This document shows positions 9,301 to 15,501 of a stretch of 42,662 nt of DNA, piece after piece. Within the stretch, counting starts at the first letter, position 1; every line of letters starts with the position of its first letter. The position numbers and the translations under genes are program-made. Below the pieces are notes generated by a model that did no database searches, was not told the DNA's origin, and saw nothing but the letters and a program-made list of their open reading frames with translations. Source of the stretch: Acidobacteriota bacterium (GTDB taxonomy: Bacteria > Acidobacteriota > JAAYUB01). The stretch covers positions 1 through 42,662 of the forward strand of contig JAGNHB010000052.1 of assembly GCA_018001935.1 (NCBI GenBank), in the 5' to 3' direction.

Positions 9301-9592
9301 GGTCCTCCACTCCCCGGCCATCGACCTCTACGCCTGCGGCATCATCCTCTACGAGATGCTCACGGGGACGAAACCCTTCGCCGACAGCGGGGAGGACCTT
9401 TACCAGCGCCTCTACGCCGTGCTCAACCGCGACCCCGAGCCGGTCACCACGTTCCGGCCCTCTCTTCCCCCGGACCTCGCCCGGCTGGTCATGTCCCTGA
9501 TCGCCCGCCGCGTGGAGGACCGGCTGGTGGACATCCCGACCATCCGTGCCCGGGCCCGGCGCCTCCTCGACGGACCCGGCGTCCTCCCCTGA
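6308..9592 (+). CDS. Propeller sensor fused to a membrane Ser/Thr protein kinase
   Basis: A 1094-residue sensor kinase. After an N-terminal membrane segment (about 32-46), residues 55-690 carry many Reg_prop blades (WTVERGLPQNTV, DGFLWFGTLEGLVRFDG, RLWIGT..GL, LWVGT..GI), as in the periplasmic part of hybrid two-component sensors. Residues 695-765 form a Y_Y_Y domain ending NLPPGRYRFSVQA. A transmembrane helix at about 774-795 leads to a Hanks kinase (about 811-1085) with a Gly-rich loop, VALK, HRDLKPDN near 931, DLG in place of DFG near 964, and a YLPPE activation segment. The GTG start has a strong purine-rich site. What stands out is the output: propeller/Y_Y_Y sensors normally end in a histidine kinase or an AraC domain, here in a Ser/Thr kinase. 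The ligand is unknown. Confidence 0.88.
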   Translation: MLDSRGCDEDPGSVGAGPTRGKPRAGRPRAAVLRAGGVLLGVVLALSHPAARDPAPRPHQYVVEHWTVERGLPQNTVTSIAQTPDGFLWFGTLEGLVRFDGVEFREYNPENTPAIPDSHIVSLALDSRGTLWVGTYDGSLLALTPKGFTRRVPSPGAVGRRPLRIRPASPDGVWLWDVDGRVRRFQGGRFSGETNGNPSGDREVRDVLEDRQGRLWIGTTRGLACLDHGNRREWGPSGGLCGSRVTALAETADGAVLALTEAGINRFEKGTLARVTPVPAFRDREPRVACPDRRGTLWVGTGKGIVRLLASGTCVITQADGLTDDVIFSLCEDRDGGLWAGTFRGGVNRLSEGPFRVYDTADGLPDPCVLTVCPDPAGRLWVGTLKGLAVLGPDDRPSAVLSPDPRSPAAVWSICPSAAGGMWVGFDQGIGRFRSDLSPVRVPPLPENSLVFALWEHPSGSLWAGVLGKGLWVLDQGVWRREDRVPAGVVRGIARDAAGTVWLATENGLFGLPEGPGASWSRVGGLPPEEVFCLLPRGNDLWVGTNGGGLCRVRGGRTAVVSPKAGLPNGRVFQVLDDGAGSFWMGCNRGIFRVSVADLDAVADGRSGVVRAERFGLGDGLKSLECNGGLQPAGCRTADGRLWFPTNRGLAAVDPRAATTVRPAPAARVETVRVDGDPRDPAAALDLDASAQALEFQFLAPCFVKADRVRFRQFLSGFDKGWVDAGKRRSAVYTNLPPGRYRFSVQAYFPDGAPGPVFTSAPVTVHAPIWKRTWFQALLVMACALALVLGYRATRWVLAAFRLWRRTHWVGPYRILERVDSGGEGTVFRARDRRNRQVVALKVLDRNLVDPEARDRLFRELEIGRRRIHPAVVRTLDHGEAGGRLYLVMEFVEGRTLRAVLREGVLPVPAAVELFLAVLEVVEAIHREGVTHRDLKPDNIILLGDARQPADPVAGAAARDLKVLDLGMARLADGSTLTRTGLLMGTMDYLPPEYLSGAVLHSPAIDLYACGIILYEMLTGTKPFADSGEDLYQRLYAVLNRDPEPVTTFRPSLPPDLARLVMSLIARRVEDRLVDIPTIRARARRLLDGPGVLP

Positions 9593-9709
9593 CGGCGGCC
9601 CCGCGGGCATCGGAAAACTCCCCCGGAATCACGGTATTCTCCCGCTTCGAAGATGACGGTCCCCGGGTTAAAGTGGGCCCCGGATCGTCAAGGGTCCGAA
9701 GGAGGCATC

Positions 9710-10282
9710 ATGCGAAAACTGCACCGGGTCATCTTCGTCGCGGCGGGCTTGTCGTGGGGCCTGGCCCTGGCCCTGGCCGCGGGGGCGCCGATCGTGGGGG
9801 AGTGGTCCTCGGGGACCGTCACCCTGTCGTTCCACGCGAACGGGCACTACGTCTGGAAGGACGTCCGGGCCTCCCTGGAGGGCTCGTACACCCTGGAGGG
9901 GGCGAAACTGGCCCTGGAGCACGCCGGCCGGGTGACCGTGTACCGCTTCACGATGACGGCGGACCAGCTCCAGCTCAACGACGGGAAGGGGGGCGCCATC
10001 AGCTTCCGCCGCCGGCAGCCCGCGGGACCGGGGGAGAACCCGCTCGCCTCGGTGGTCGGCCGCTGGCAGGCCCGGGGCGCCGCCTCGGTCGTCCTGGTCC
10101 TGGAGCCGGGGGGGCGGTACCTGCTCGGCCGCAGCCAGGGCGTTTTCAAGCTCGGGGCCGGGCGGATCGCCTTCGTCGACGGGACCTCCGGGAAAACCTC
10201 CACGTACGAGTGGAAGCGGTTCGGGGAGGAGTTGCGCCTGCGGGACGCGTCCGGGAGCGTCCTGGCGTTCGTCCGGCAGTGA
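9710..10282 (+). CDS. Secreted protein with two lipocalin-like/DUF5640-like modules
   Basis: A 190-residue exported protein of unknown function. Residues 1-24 are a signal peptide (MRKLHRVIFVAAGLSWGLAL). Two related modules follow: GEWSSGTVTLSFHANGHYVW...GSYTLEGAKLAL...ISFRR (about 28-102) and GRWQARGAASVVLVLEPGGR...AFVRQ (about 118-190). Both have a GxW start, a FxxNGxY/LEPGGRY strand and a closing strand, resembling small beta-barrel families annotated as lipocalin-like or DUF5640. The ATG at 9710 has GGAGG 4 nt upstream and replaces a longer frame opening at 9653 that has no such site. The stop is 14 nt before the next gene, so they are probably co-transcribed. Confidence 0.75.
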   Translation: MRKLHRVIFVAAGLSWGLALALAAGAPIVGEWSSGTVTLSFHANGHYVWKDVRASLEGSYTLEGAKLALEHAGRVTVYRFTMTADQLQLNDGKGGAISFRRRQPAGPGENPLASVVGRWQARGAASVVLVLEPGGRYLLGRSQGVFKLGAGRIAFVDGTSGKTSTYEWKRFGEELRLRDASGSVLAFVRQ

Positions 10283-10296
10283 GCGGGGAGGGGCCG

Positions 10297-11385
10297 ATGC
10301 GCACGCCTTCCCCCGGCGCCTTCCCGCCGTCCCTTCGACCGGCCGGCCCCGGGTCCCGCACGTGGAGAAGGCCCCGGCGCCCGGCGACCCTCGCCCTCCT
10401 CATCCTCGCCCTGGCCGGCGGGGGGTGCGGCACGGCGGAGCGAAACGGGCTCCTGGCCGGCCCCGGGGAAGCCCCCGGCCCCGCGGGGTGGGTGACCGCC
10501 GAGGACGGGAGCTGCCGGCTCCCCCTGCCCGCGGGGGCGGTCCTGCGGGACCGGAGCGTGCCGGGGGGGCCGTTCTACGACGCCCTCTCCGACCGGATCG
10601 TCCAGCGGCCCGCCACGGTCCGCCGGGAGCTGTGGGTATCCGGCCGGCCCGCGGCCGTCCTGTCGGAACTCCGCGGCGGCGTCTACCCGGTCTTCAACGG
10701 TGACGGCCAGGCGGCCCTCCTGCGGGTCATGGCCGACTACCAGCGCACCGTCTTCCTGGAGGACGGCCGCTACCGCCTGGAGCGGCGAAGCACGGCCGGC
10801 GGGGACGGTGCCTCGCAGCGGCTCACGCTGGTTTGCACCACGGAATACGGGTCTTCCAAGCGGCTCGAGGTGGAGCTGCGGGCGATCCGCGACGGGGGAG
10901 GGGATGCCCTGGCCGTGACCGTGGTGGAGACCCAGGGGGACGCCGTCGAGGTCAAGGGTTTCAAGGCGAAAGTGTTCGGGCGGATCGTGGTGGCGGGATA
11001 CGCGGCCTGGGTCCTGACGGAGCCGACCCTGTTTCCCCGGGTGGGGGGGGCGCTCCGGGGGATGATCGAAGGCCTGGCGGTGCAGGGCCTGGCCCCGAAC
11101 CCCGCCCTGGCGCGATGGCTGGTGGGGAACTGGGAGTCCGCGGAAACGGCGGGGTCGAGCACGGTGGGCGGCCGGTACGAGTTTTCACCCGGGGGGACGT
11201 ACCGTTACCGGGCCACGGTTTCATCAGGTTTCGGGAGCGGGATTTCCGGCCCGGAATCGGGGACCTGGGAGGTTTTCGGACGCATCCTGGTCCTGGTGAA
11301 CCGGCGGGGGGAGGTCGCGACCTTTCCCCTCCAGGTGACGGGGGGCGCCCTCCGGATCGGGGGCCGCTTCTACGGACGGGGTTGA
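10297..11385 (+). CDS. Putative lipoprotein with a C-terminal lipocalin-like module
   Basis: A 362-residue protein with an Arg-rich N terminus, a hydrophobic stretch and a lipobox (LALAGGGC, Cys near residue 47), so it is predicted to be lipid-anchored. The middle part (about 60-260) is unrecognised and contains an apparent alpha/beta domain with YDALSDRIV and YAAWVLTEPTLFPRV. The last 90 residues (GNWESAE...GTYRYRA...GTWEVFGRIL) repeat the module seen in the preceding gene. The ATG at 10297 follows GGGGAGGGG and begins 14 nt after the previous stop. The frame is open far upstream through the kinase gene, but that part is the out-of-frame shadow of the kinase. A bidirectional terminator follows the stop. 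Confidence 0.75.
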   Translation: MRTPSPGAFPPSLRPAGPGSRTWRRPRRPATLALLILALAGGGCGTAERNGLLAGPGEAPGPAGWVTAEDGSCRLPLPAGAVLRDRSVPGGPFYDALSDRIVQRPATVRRELWVSGRPAAVLSELRGGVYPVFNGDGQAALLRVMADYQRTVFLEDGRYRLERRSTAGGDGASQRLTLVCTTEYGSSKRLEVELRAIRDGGGDALAVTVVETQGDAVEVKGFKAKVFGRIVVAGYAAWVLTEPTLFPRVGGALRGMIEGLAVQGLAPNPALARWLVGNWESAETAGSSTVGGRYEFSPGGTYRYRATVSSGFGSGISGPESGTWEVFGRILVLVNRRGEVATFPLQVTGGALRIGGRFYGRG

Positions 11386-11430
11386 AAAGAAAGCTCGGAG
11401 CGCCGTTGCGGGCGCTCCGAGCGGTTTTTC
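11384..11430. terminator. Bidirectional intrinsic terminator
   Basis: A perfect 12-bp stem (GCTCGGAGCGCC at 11393-11404, GGCGCTCCGAGC at 11411-11422) with a 6-nt loop is followed on the + strand by GGTTTTT and on the minus strand by TTTCTTTTC. It sits between two converging genes (ending 11385 and 11466) and should stop transcription from both sides. Confidence 0.93.
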
Positions 11431-11465
11431 GAGTCGTTGTGACGGGGGGAGGGTTTGCCGGTCCC

Positions 11466-12344
11466 CTACCGTCGCCACAGGGGATACCCGTCCGCATCCC
11501 GCAGCACCACGCTGGTGGCCGTGGTCAGGTTGTCGAGGCGGACCGCCTCGAAATGGTCGGGATCCACCGGGCAGGGCGCGATCAGCGCTTCCACGGAATT
11601 CCCGACTGCCACGCTGAAATCGTTGGCTGCCAGGAACCAGACGGGGCCGCAGTAGAGGGTGTAAAGCGCCCCGGCCGCGTCCTGAAGCATGAACCAGGAC
11701 CCGTTCACCCCCAGCGAGTAGGCGGTCTGGGTGACGAAGCCGCTGACTGTCACCGCCTCCTCCATGTCGACCTGAAGGCGGGTGTGTGCCTGGGTGCCGG
11801 CCCCGTTTCCGCTCCCTGAACCCTGTCCGCCGCTCTGCCCGGCCCCCTGGCCGGACTGACCTGTCCCGGCGCCGTTGCCGGTCCCCTGACCGTTCCCGTT
11901 GCCCTGCCCGTTGGAAGCGCCGTTCCCCTGGCCGCTGGAGTTGCCGCCCCGCCCGCCGGTCCACTGGGGTACCCCGGCACTGTCCCGCAGAACCAGCGTC
12001 TTCCCCGTGGTGAGGTTGCGGATGACGGCGGCATAGTAAACGGAGATGGCGGGGTCGGAAGACATGAAGGCGTCCACCGAGAGGGCATCGCCCTGGGTCA
12101 GCGTGAAGGCGTTGACGTCAAAGAGCCAGTAGGGGCCTGTTCGAACCTCGATGAGAGCCCCTTCGCCCAGGCCGAGAGAAAGGGAAGGAGTCCCCTGGCC
12201 GGCCGCGAAATGGATGGCCGCGACGGTTCCGACATAGGTCGCCAGGGAGGCGGGATCGATGTTGACGGCCTGGTTTTGCTGAGCCGTCGCCATCCCGCAG
12301 AGGAGCGTACCGACGAGGCCGGTCAGGATGAGAAAACGTTTCAT
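11466..12344 (-). CDS. Secreted two-module protein with a Gly/Gln/Asn-rich linker
   Basis: A 292-residue exported protein, not recognised. The signal peptide (MKRFLILTGLVGTLLCGMAT, then AQQNQ) is followed by a first module (about 25-125), a 65-residue linker made almost only of Gly, Gln, Ser, Asn and Ala (GQGNG and GAGTGQSGQ type repeats), and a second module (about 190-292). Both modules end with the same signature, LTTxxxxVLRDxxGxPxW, so they are duplicates. Each also has a GPYWLF/GPVWFLA strand. The ATG at 12344 has GGAGGTGCTCC directly upstream; an earlier in-frame ATG at 12395 would lie upstream of the predicted transcript start. A near-perfect sigma-54 element precedes it, and it faces the two-component operon at 12815-16877, which is its likely controller. 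Confidence 0.8.
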   Translation of the reverse strand: MKRFLILTGLVGTLLCGMATAQQNQAVNIDPASLATYVGTVAAIHFAAGQGTPSLSLGLGEGALIEVRTGPYWLFDVNAFTLTQGDALSVDAFMSSDPAISVYYAAVIRNLTTGKTLVLRDSAGVPQWTGGRGGNSSGQGNGASNGQGNGNGQGTGNGAGTGQSGQGAGQSGGQGSGSGNGAGTQAHTRLQVDMEEAVTVSGFVTQTAYSLGVNGSWFMLQDAAGALYTLYCGPVWFLAANDFSVAVGNSVEALIAPCPVDPDHFEAVRLDNLTTATSVVLRDADGYPLWRR

Positions 12345-12378
12345 GGAGCACCTCCAAAACAAATTTCGCGAAGTGATA

Positions 12379-12394
12379 TGCACAGGGCGTGCCA
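12379..12394 (-). promoter_or_regulatory. Sigma-54 (-24/-12) promoter, minus strand
   Basis: On the minus strand this reads TGGCACGCCCTGTGCA, matching 11 of the 12 defined positions of the sigma-54 consensus TGGCACG-N4-TTGCW, with the invariant GG and GC exactly 10 nt apart. The predicted start near 12368 leaves a 24-nt leader that contains the ribosome-binding site of the gene starting at 12344. This is the best sigma-54 match noticed in the window. Confidence 0.8.
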
Positions 12395-12562
12395 ATCAAT
12401 CAAATTCAATAAAAAGAAGGCATTATATGATTTTCTTTACTGCTTCCCGTGCCCGCGGGGCGAGCCGTTCCCGGGTGAGACGGGGATGCCTCCCCTTGAA
12501 GCTTTCGTTTTTCCCCTTGATTTTCAGCGAGATACGACCATTCGTCACTTTTGCCTGCCCCT

Positions 12563-12578
12563 TCGTCCAAATGGACGA
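12563..12578. promoter_or_regulatory. 16-bp palindrome, candidate enhancer for the NtrC-type regulator
   Basis: TCGTCCA-AA-TGGACGA is a perfect 7-bp inverted repeat with a 2-nt centre. It lies about 200 bp upstream of the minus-strand sigma-54 start and about 160 bp upstream of the plus-strand one, a usual distance for an activator bound upstream. A second dyad, TTCGGG-N7-CCCGAA, lies at 12647-12665. Which one is bound, if any, is inference. Confidence 0.45.
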
Positions 12579-12704
12579 GTCCTGATCGAGCAAACGCCCC
12601 CTGGCGAAAAGGCGCCTCTGCCTCCGGGGCCCGCGGGGTGAGCACGTTCGGGCCCTTCACCCGAAGGCTCGGGAATTTCCGCGGAGTTCGCGTGGTTTCT
12701 CTTG

Positions 12705-12720
12705 CGGCATGGATATTGCG
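12705..12720 (+). promoter_or_regulatory. Sigma-54-like promoter for the two-component operon
   Basis: CGGCATGGATATTGCG matches 9 of 12 defined sigma-54 positions with GG and GC 10 nt apart, giving a start near 12731 and an 84-nt leader before 12815. A competing reading exists: TTGCGG (12702-12707), 16 bp, and a perfect TATAAT (12724-12729) would make an overlapping sigma-70 promoter. Both could be used, basal plus autoregulated. Confidence 0.5.
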
Positions 12721-12814
12721 TCATATAATTCGGAATCAGGGTTGCTCATCCGGCCGGGGGAGGCGGAAGCCACCCTCTCCGGAGGCAGAAACCGGACGGG
12801 AGAAGGGAGCCGGG

Positions 12815-13417
12815 ATGCAGAACAGGCGACACTCTCGAAAAGGGCTCCTTGCCCTGGGCCTCGTGCTCGTTCTGGGCGGCTCTCTCTGCGCCCAGGGCAG
12901 GGGAGGGGGCGGCGGGCGGCACGGTGTCGGCGGAACCGGCGGCGGGGGCTCGGGGAACTGGGGCCGTAACGGGCCGGTGATCAACGACGCGGACGGCGAC
13001 GGTATCGACGACCGGTTTGCCGAGCGGTTGCGCCTCCACCGGGCCAAGACCTCGAGTCTGGAGCAGCGGGGCAACATGCTCCGTGCTCTCGGCTTTCCCA
13101 CCGATGCCGAGATCCGCATCGTGTCGAACCCGGGGGATATCCCCGGCTTGAAGTCCGAAGAGAAGAAGCGGCTGAAAACCGACGGGGTTCCCGCGGCGCC
13201 CCGGCTCTTCGCCGTGGACGCGGACCGGACCATGGTGGTCTGCTACGGCTGGACCCGCGAGAAAGGGTTGCTGGTCTGCTGGTATATCCTTTACGAAAAA
13301 GACGTTCCCCGCAAGGTCGAAGGGAAGATCCTGGGGGAAAAGCTGGGTGAATACACCGCCCTCCTTGCCGGTCCGTTGCCGGAGAAGATCCGATGGGAAA
13401 ACCCCCCCGTCCGCTGA
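12815..13417 (+). CDS. Gly-rich secreted protein with a calcium-loop-like motif
   Basis: A 200-residue exported protein, not recognised. The signal peptide (to about residue 28, ending LCAQG) is followed by a Gly-rich segment (about 29-52), then NDADGDGIDDRF near residue 57, which resembles a thrombospondin type-3/dockerin-like calcium-binding loop. The remainder is a compact alpha/beta region ending in EKIRWENPPVR. The ATG at 12815 follows GAAGGGAGCCGGG; the frame is open upstream but lacks a start with a site. The last 25 nt overlap the histidine kinase gene, so the proteins are translationally linked. A role as an extracytoplasmic partner or target of the sensor is an inference from this coupling. 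Confidence 0.78.
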   Translation: MQNRRHSRKGLLALGLVLVLGGSLCAQGRGGGGGRHGVGGTGGGGSGNWGRNGPVINDADGDGIDDRFAERLRLHRAKTSSLEQRGNMLRALGFPTDAEIRIVSNPGDIPGLKSEEKKRLKTDGVPAAPRLFAVDADRTMVVCYGWTREKGLLVCWYILYEKDVPRKVEGKILGEKLGEYTALLAGPLPEKIRWENPPVR

Positions 13418-15501
13418 CCGATCCGGGATTTCGCGCCATCCTTTCCCGGCGGGCCTGGTTGTCCTTCCTGGCGGCCGGGGTTCTGCTGGGCGCCTTGTCG
13501 GCGTGGTATGCCGTCCAGGATTACTATAATACCGAACGGGAGTTACGCCTGCTGTTAGAGCGGAATGCGGAGATGCTCGCCCGAAGCCTGGCCCGCTCGT
13601 CCCGCCTGGCCATCGACGCTTATGAACCGCTCCAGTCGGAGATGGCCCGGCACCTCCTGGCTTCCGCCCGTTTCATCGCCCACCTGGATGCGGAGAAATC
13701 GCTGGATGCCCCCCTGCTCCGCACCCTGTCGGAGTCCCTCGAACTCCATCGAATCCATCTCTTCGACCAGGAGGGGCGCCGGGTGATGACCTCCTCTCCC
13801 GAGTGCGGGGATCATGAGGCGTTCATCCGGAAACGGGTCGGAGAGATCGCCCCCATCCTCGAGGGAATCGTTCCATCCCTGGTCCTGGGACTTCACGAAA
13901 GCCCCGAAGGCCGGGGGAAACGGTTTGCGGCCGCGGTGGCGCGAGCGGGCGGCGGCGCCATCATGGTCACGGTCACCGGCCAGAAACTGGAGCAGTACCT
14001 GCAGAGCGTCGGCTTAGGGAAAACCCTGGCCCAGCTCTCGGAAATCCCGTCGGTGGCTTTCATCGCCATCCAGGACGGGGAAGGGCCGGTGGGGGCGACC
14101 CCCGGGGTGGTGTCGCCCGCGGGCCTGGAATCGGACCCTTTCCTTCGCCGGGTGATGGAGAGCGGCCAACCAGCCAGCCGTTTCACCCTGTTCAACGGAG
14201 ATGAGGTGCTTGAAGAGGCCATCCGGACGGACCTGGCCGAAGGGTATCCGGCCCTTTTCCGGGTCGGCATCCGGACCGACGTCTACCGGAGCGCCCTTCA
14301 GCGGTCAGCCGGGCACGGCCTGCTCATGGGAATCCTGTTCCTCGCTGCCGGGATCACCCTCACGGGCCTGTTGTTTCTCTGGCAACACCACCGCTTCACC
14401 CGGTCCCGGCACCTCCGCGAGTTGGCCCTGTCCGGCCGGATCATGGCGGCCATGGACGAGGCGATGGTGGTGGTGAGCCTGGACGGGCAGGTCCTCCGGG
14501 CCAACGAGGCGGCGACCCGGTTGCTGGCCGCCGAGGAAGGGGCCGAGGTCCCGGACGTGATCCGCCCCCTGGCGGAGATGGACTGCGGCGGCAGCGCGAT
14601 CCACCGGTTGCAGCCCGACCCTCCCGCCGGGCTTCCCGGCCCCGTGATTCGCCTGAACGACAGGGTTTTTCTGGTCCATTGCCAACCGCTCCCGGCCGAG
14701 TTGATGGCGGAGGCTGCCCGTGACGGTAAGGAGCGGGCGAAACTCTTCCTGCTGCGGGACATCACCGAGCTGCGGGCCATGGAGGAAACCGTGGAGCGCC
14801 AGACCCGTCTGGCCGGCCTTGGCCGGGTGGTTGCCTCGGTGGCGCACGAGATCCGGAACCCGCTGAACGCCATCTCCCTCTCCGTGCAGACGCTGCAACG
14901 GCGCCTCGCCACCCGTGCGGAGCCACGCGATCTGAACACCCTCGACGTGGTCCGTGAGGAGATCGGACGGTTGAATCGCCTGGTGGAGGACCTCCTGGTA
15001 TTCAGCCGGACCTCGCCGCAGCACCGGCGGGTTCTGCCTGTCCTCCCCTTGCTGGAACGGGTTCAGGACGTCATGTCCGAGGACCTCGGCCAGCGCGGCT
15101 CCATTCTGGAAATCGCCCCGGCGGTCGACTGTCCGGACCCGGTGGTGTTGGGAAGCGAGGAGCGGTTGCTCCAGGTCCTGGTGAACCTGGTGCGGAACAG
15201 CCTCGAAGCCGGGGACGGACCGATCCGCATCGGGATACGGCTGGGCCGGGAGGACGGTTTCCTCGCCCTCACCCTCTCCGACTCGGGCCCCGGTTTCTCC
15301 CCGGAGGCCCTCGCCCACGCCATGGAACCCTTCTTCACCACCAAGAGCCGGGGCGTCGGTCTCGGGTTGGCGCTGAGCGCGGAAATCGTCCGGTCGCACG
15401 GGGGGCGGATGCGACTGGGGAACCGGGCCGGCGGCGGGGCCGAGGTGACCCTCCTGCTCCCCGAAGCCCCTCCTGCTGAACCCCTGAAGGAGACAAAATG
15501 A
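13393..15501 (+). CDS. PAS-containing membrane sensor histidine kinase (NtrB type)
   Basis: A 702-residue sensor. TM1 lies at about 17-38, a large extracytoplasmic sensor region at 39-308, and TM2 at about 310-332 (LLMGILFLAAGITLTGLLFL). A PAS domain (about 345-460; MAAMDEAMVVVSLDGQVLRA) leads to HisKA with the phosphorylated His in VASVAHEIRNPLN (about 487), then an ATPase domain with N box NLVRNSLEAGDG, DSGPGFS and a GVGLGLALS lid. No HAMP domain was recognised. The HisKA/ATPase style is that of NtrB/ZraS/AtoS partners of sigma-54 activators, matching the next gene, which it overlaps by 4 nt (ATGA). The ATG at 13393 has GGAGAAGATCC upstream. The signal sensed is unknown. Confidence 0.92.
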   Translation: MGKPPRPLTDPGFRAILSRRAWLSFLAAGVLLGALSAWYAVQDYYNTERELRLLLERNAEMLARSLARSSRLAIDAYEPLQSEMARHLLASARFIAHLDAEKSLDAPLLRTLSESLELHRIHLFDQEGRRVMTSSPECGDHEAFIRKRVGEIAPILEGIVPSLVLGLHESPEGRGKRFAAAVARAGGGAIMVTVTGQKLEQYLQSVGLGKTLAQLSEIPSVAFIAIQDGEGPVGATPGVVSPAGLESDPFLRRVMESGQPASRFTLFNGDEVLEEAIRTDLAEGYPALFRVGIRTDVYRSALQRSAGHGLLMGILFLAAGITLTGLLFLWQHHRFTRSRHLRELALSGRIMAAMDEAMVVVSLDGQVLRANEAATRLLAAEEGAEVPDVIRPLAEMDCGGSAIHRLQPDPPAGLPGPVIRLNDRVFLVHCQPLPAELMAEAARDGKERAKLFLLRDITELRAMEETVERQTRLAGLGRVVASVAHEIRNPLNAISLSVQTLQRRLATRAEPRDLNTLDVVREEIGRLNRLVEDLLVFSRTSPQHRRVLPVLPLLERVQDVMSEDLGQRGSILEIAPAVDCPDPVVLGSEERLLQVLVNLVRNSLEAGDGPIRIGIRLGREDGFLALTLSDSGPGFSPEALAHAMEPFFTTKSRGVGLGLALSAEIVRSHGGRMRLGNRAGGGAEVTLLLPEAPPAEPLKETK

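Noticed and set aside
9640..9645. Promoter for the secreted protein at 9710
   Set aside because: A -10-like TATTCT is present but no acceptable -35 at 16-18 bp was found; the gene may instead be read from upstream.
7321..10296. Upstream part of the frame that contains the lipoprotein
   Set aside because: It is the shifted frame of the kinase gene; only the part from the ATG at 10297 has a start site, lipobox and protein-like sequence.
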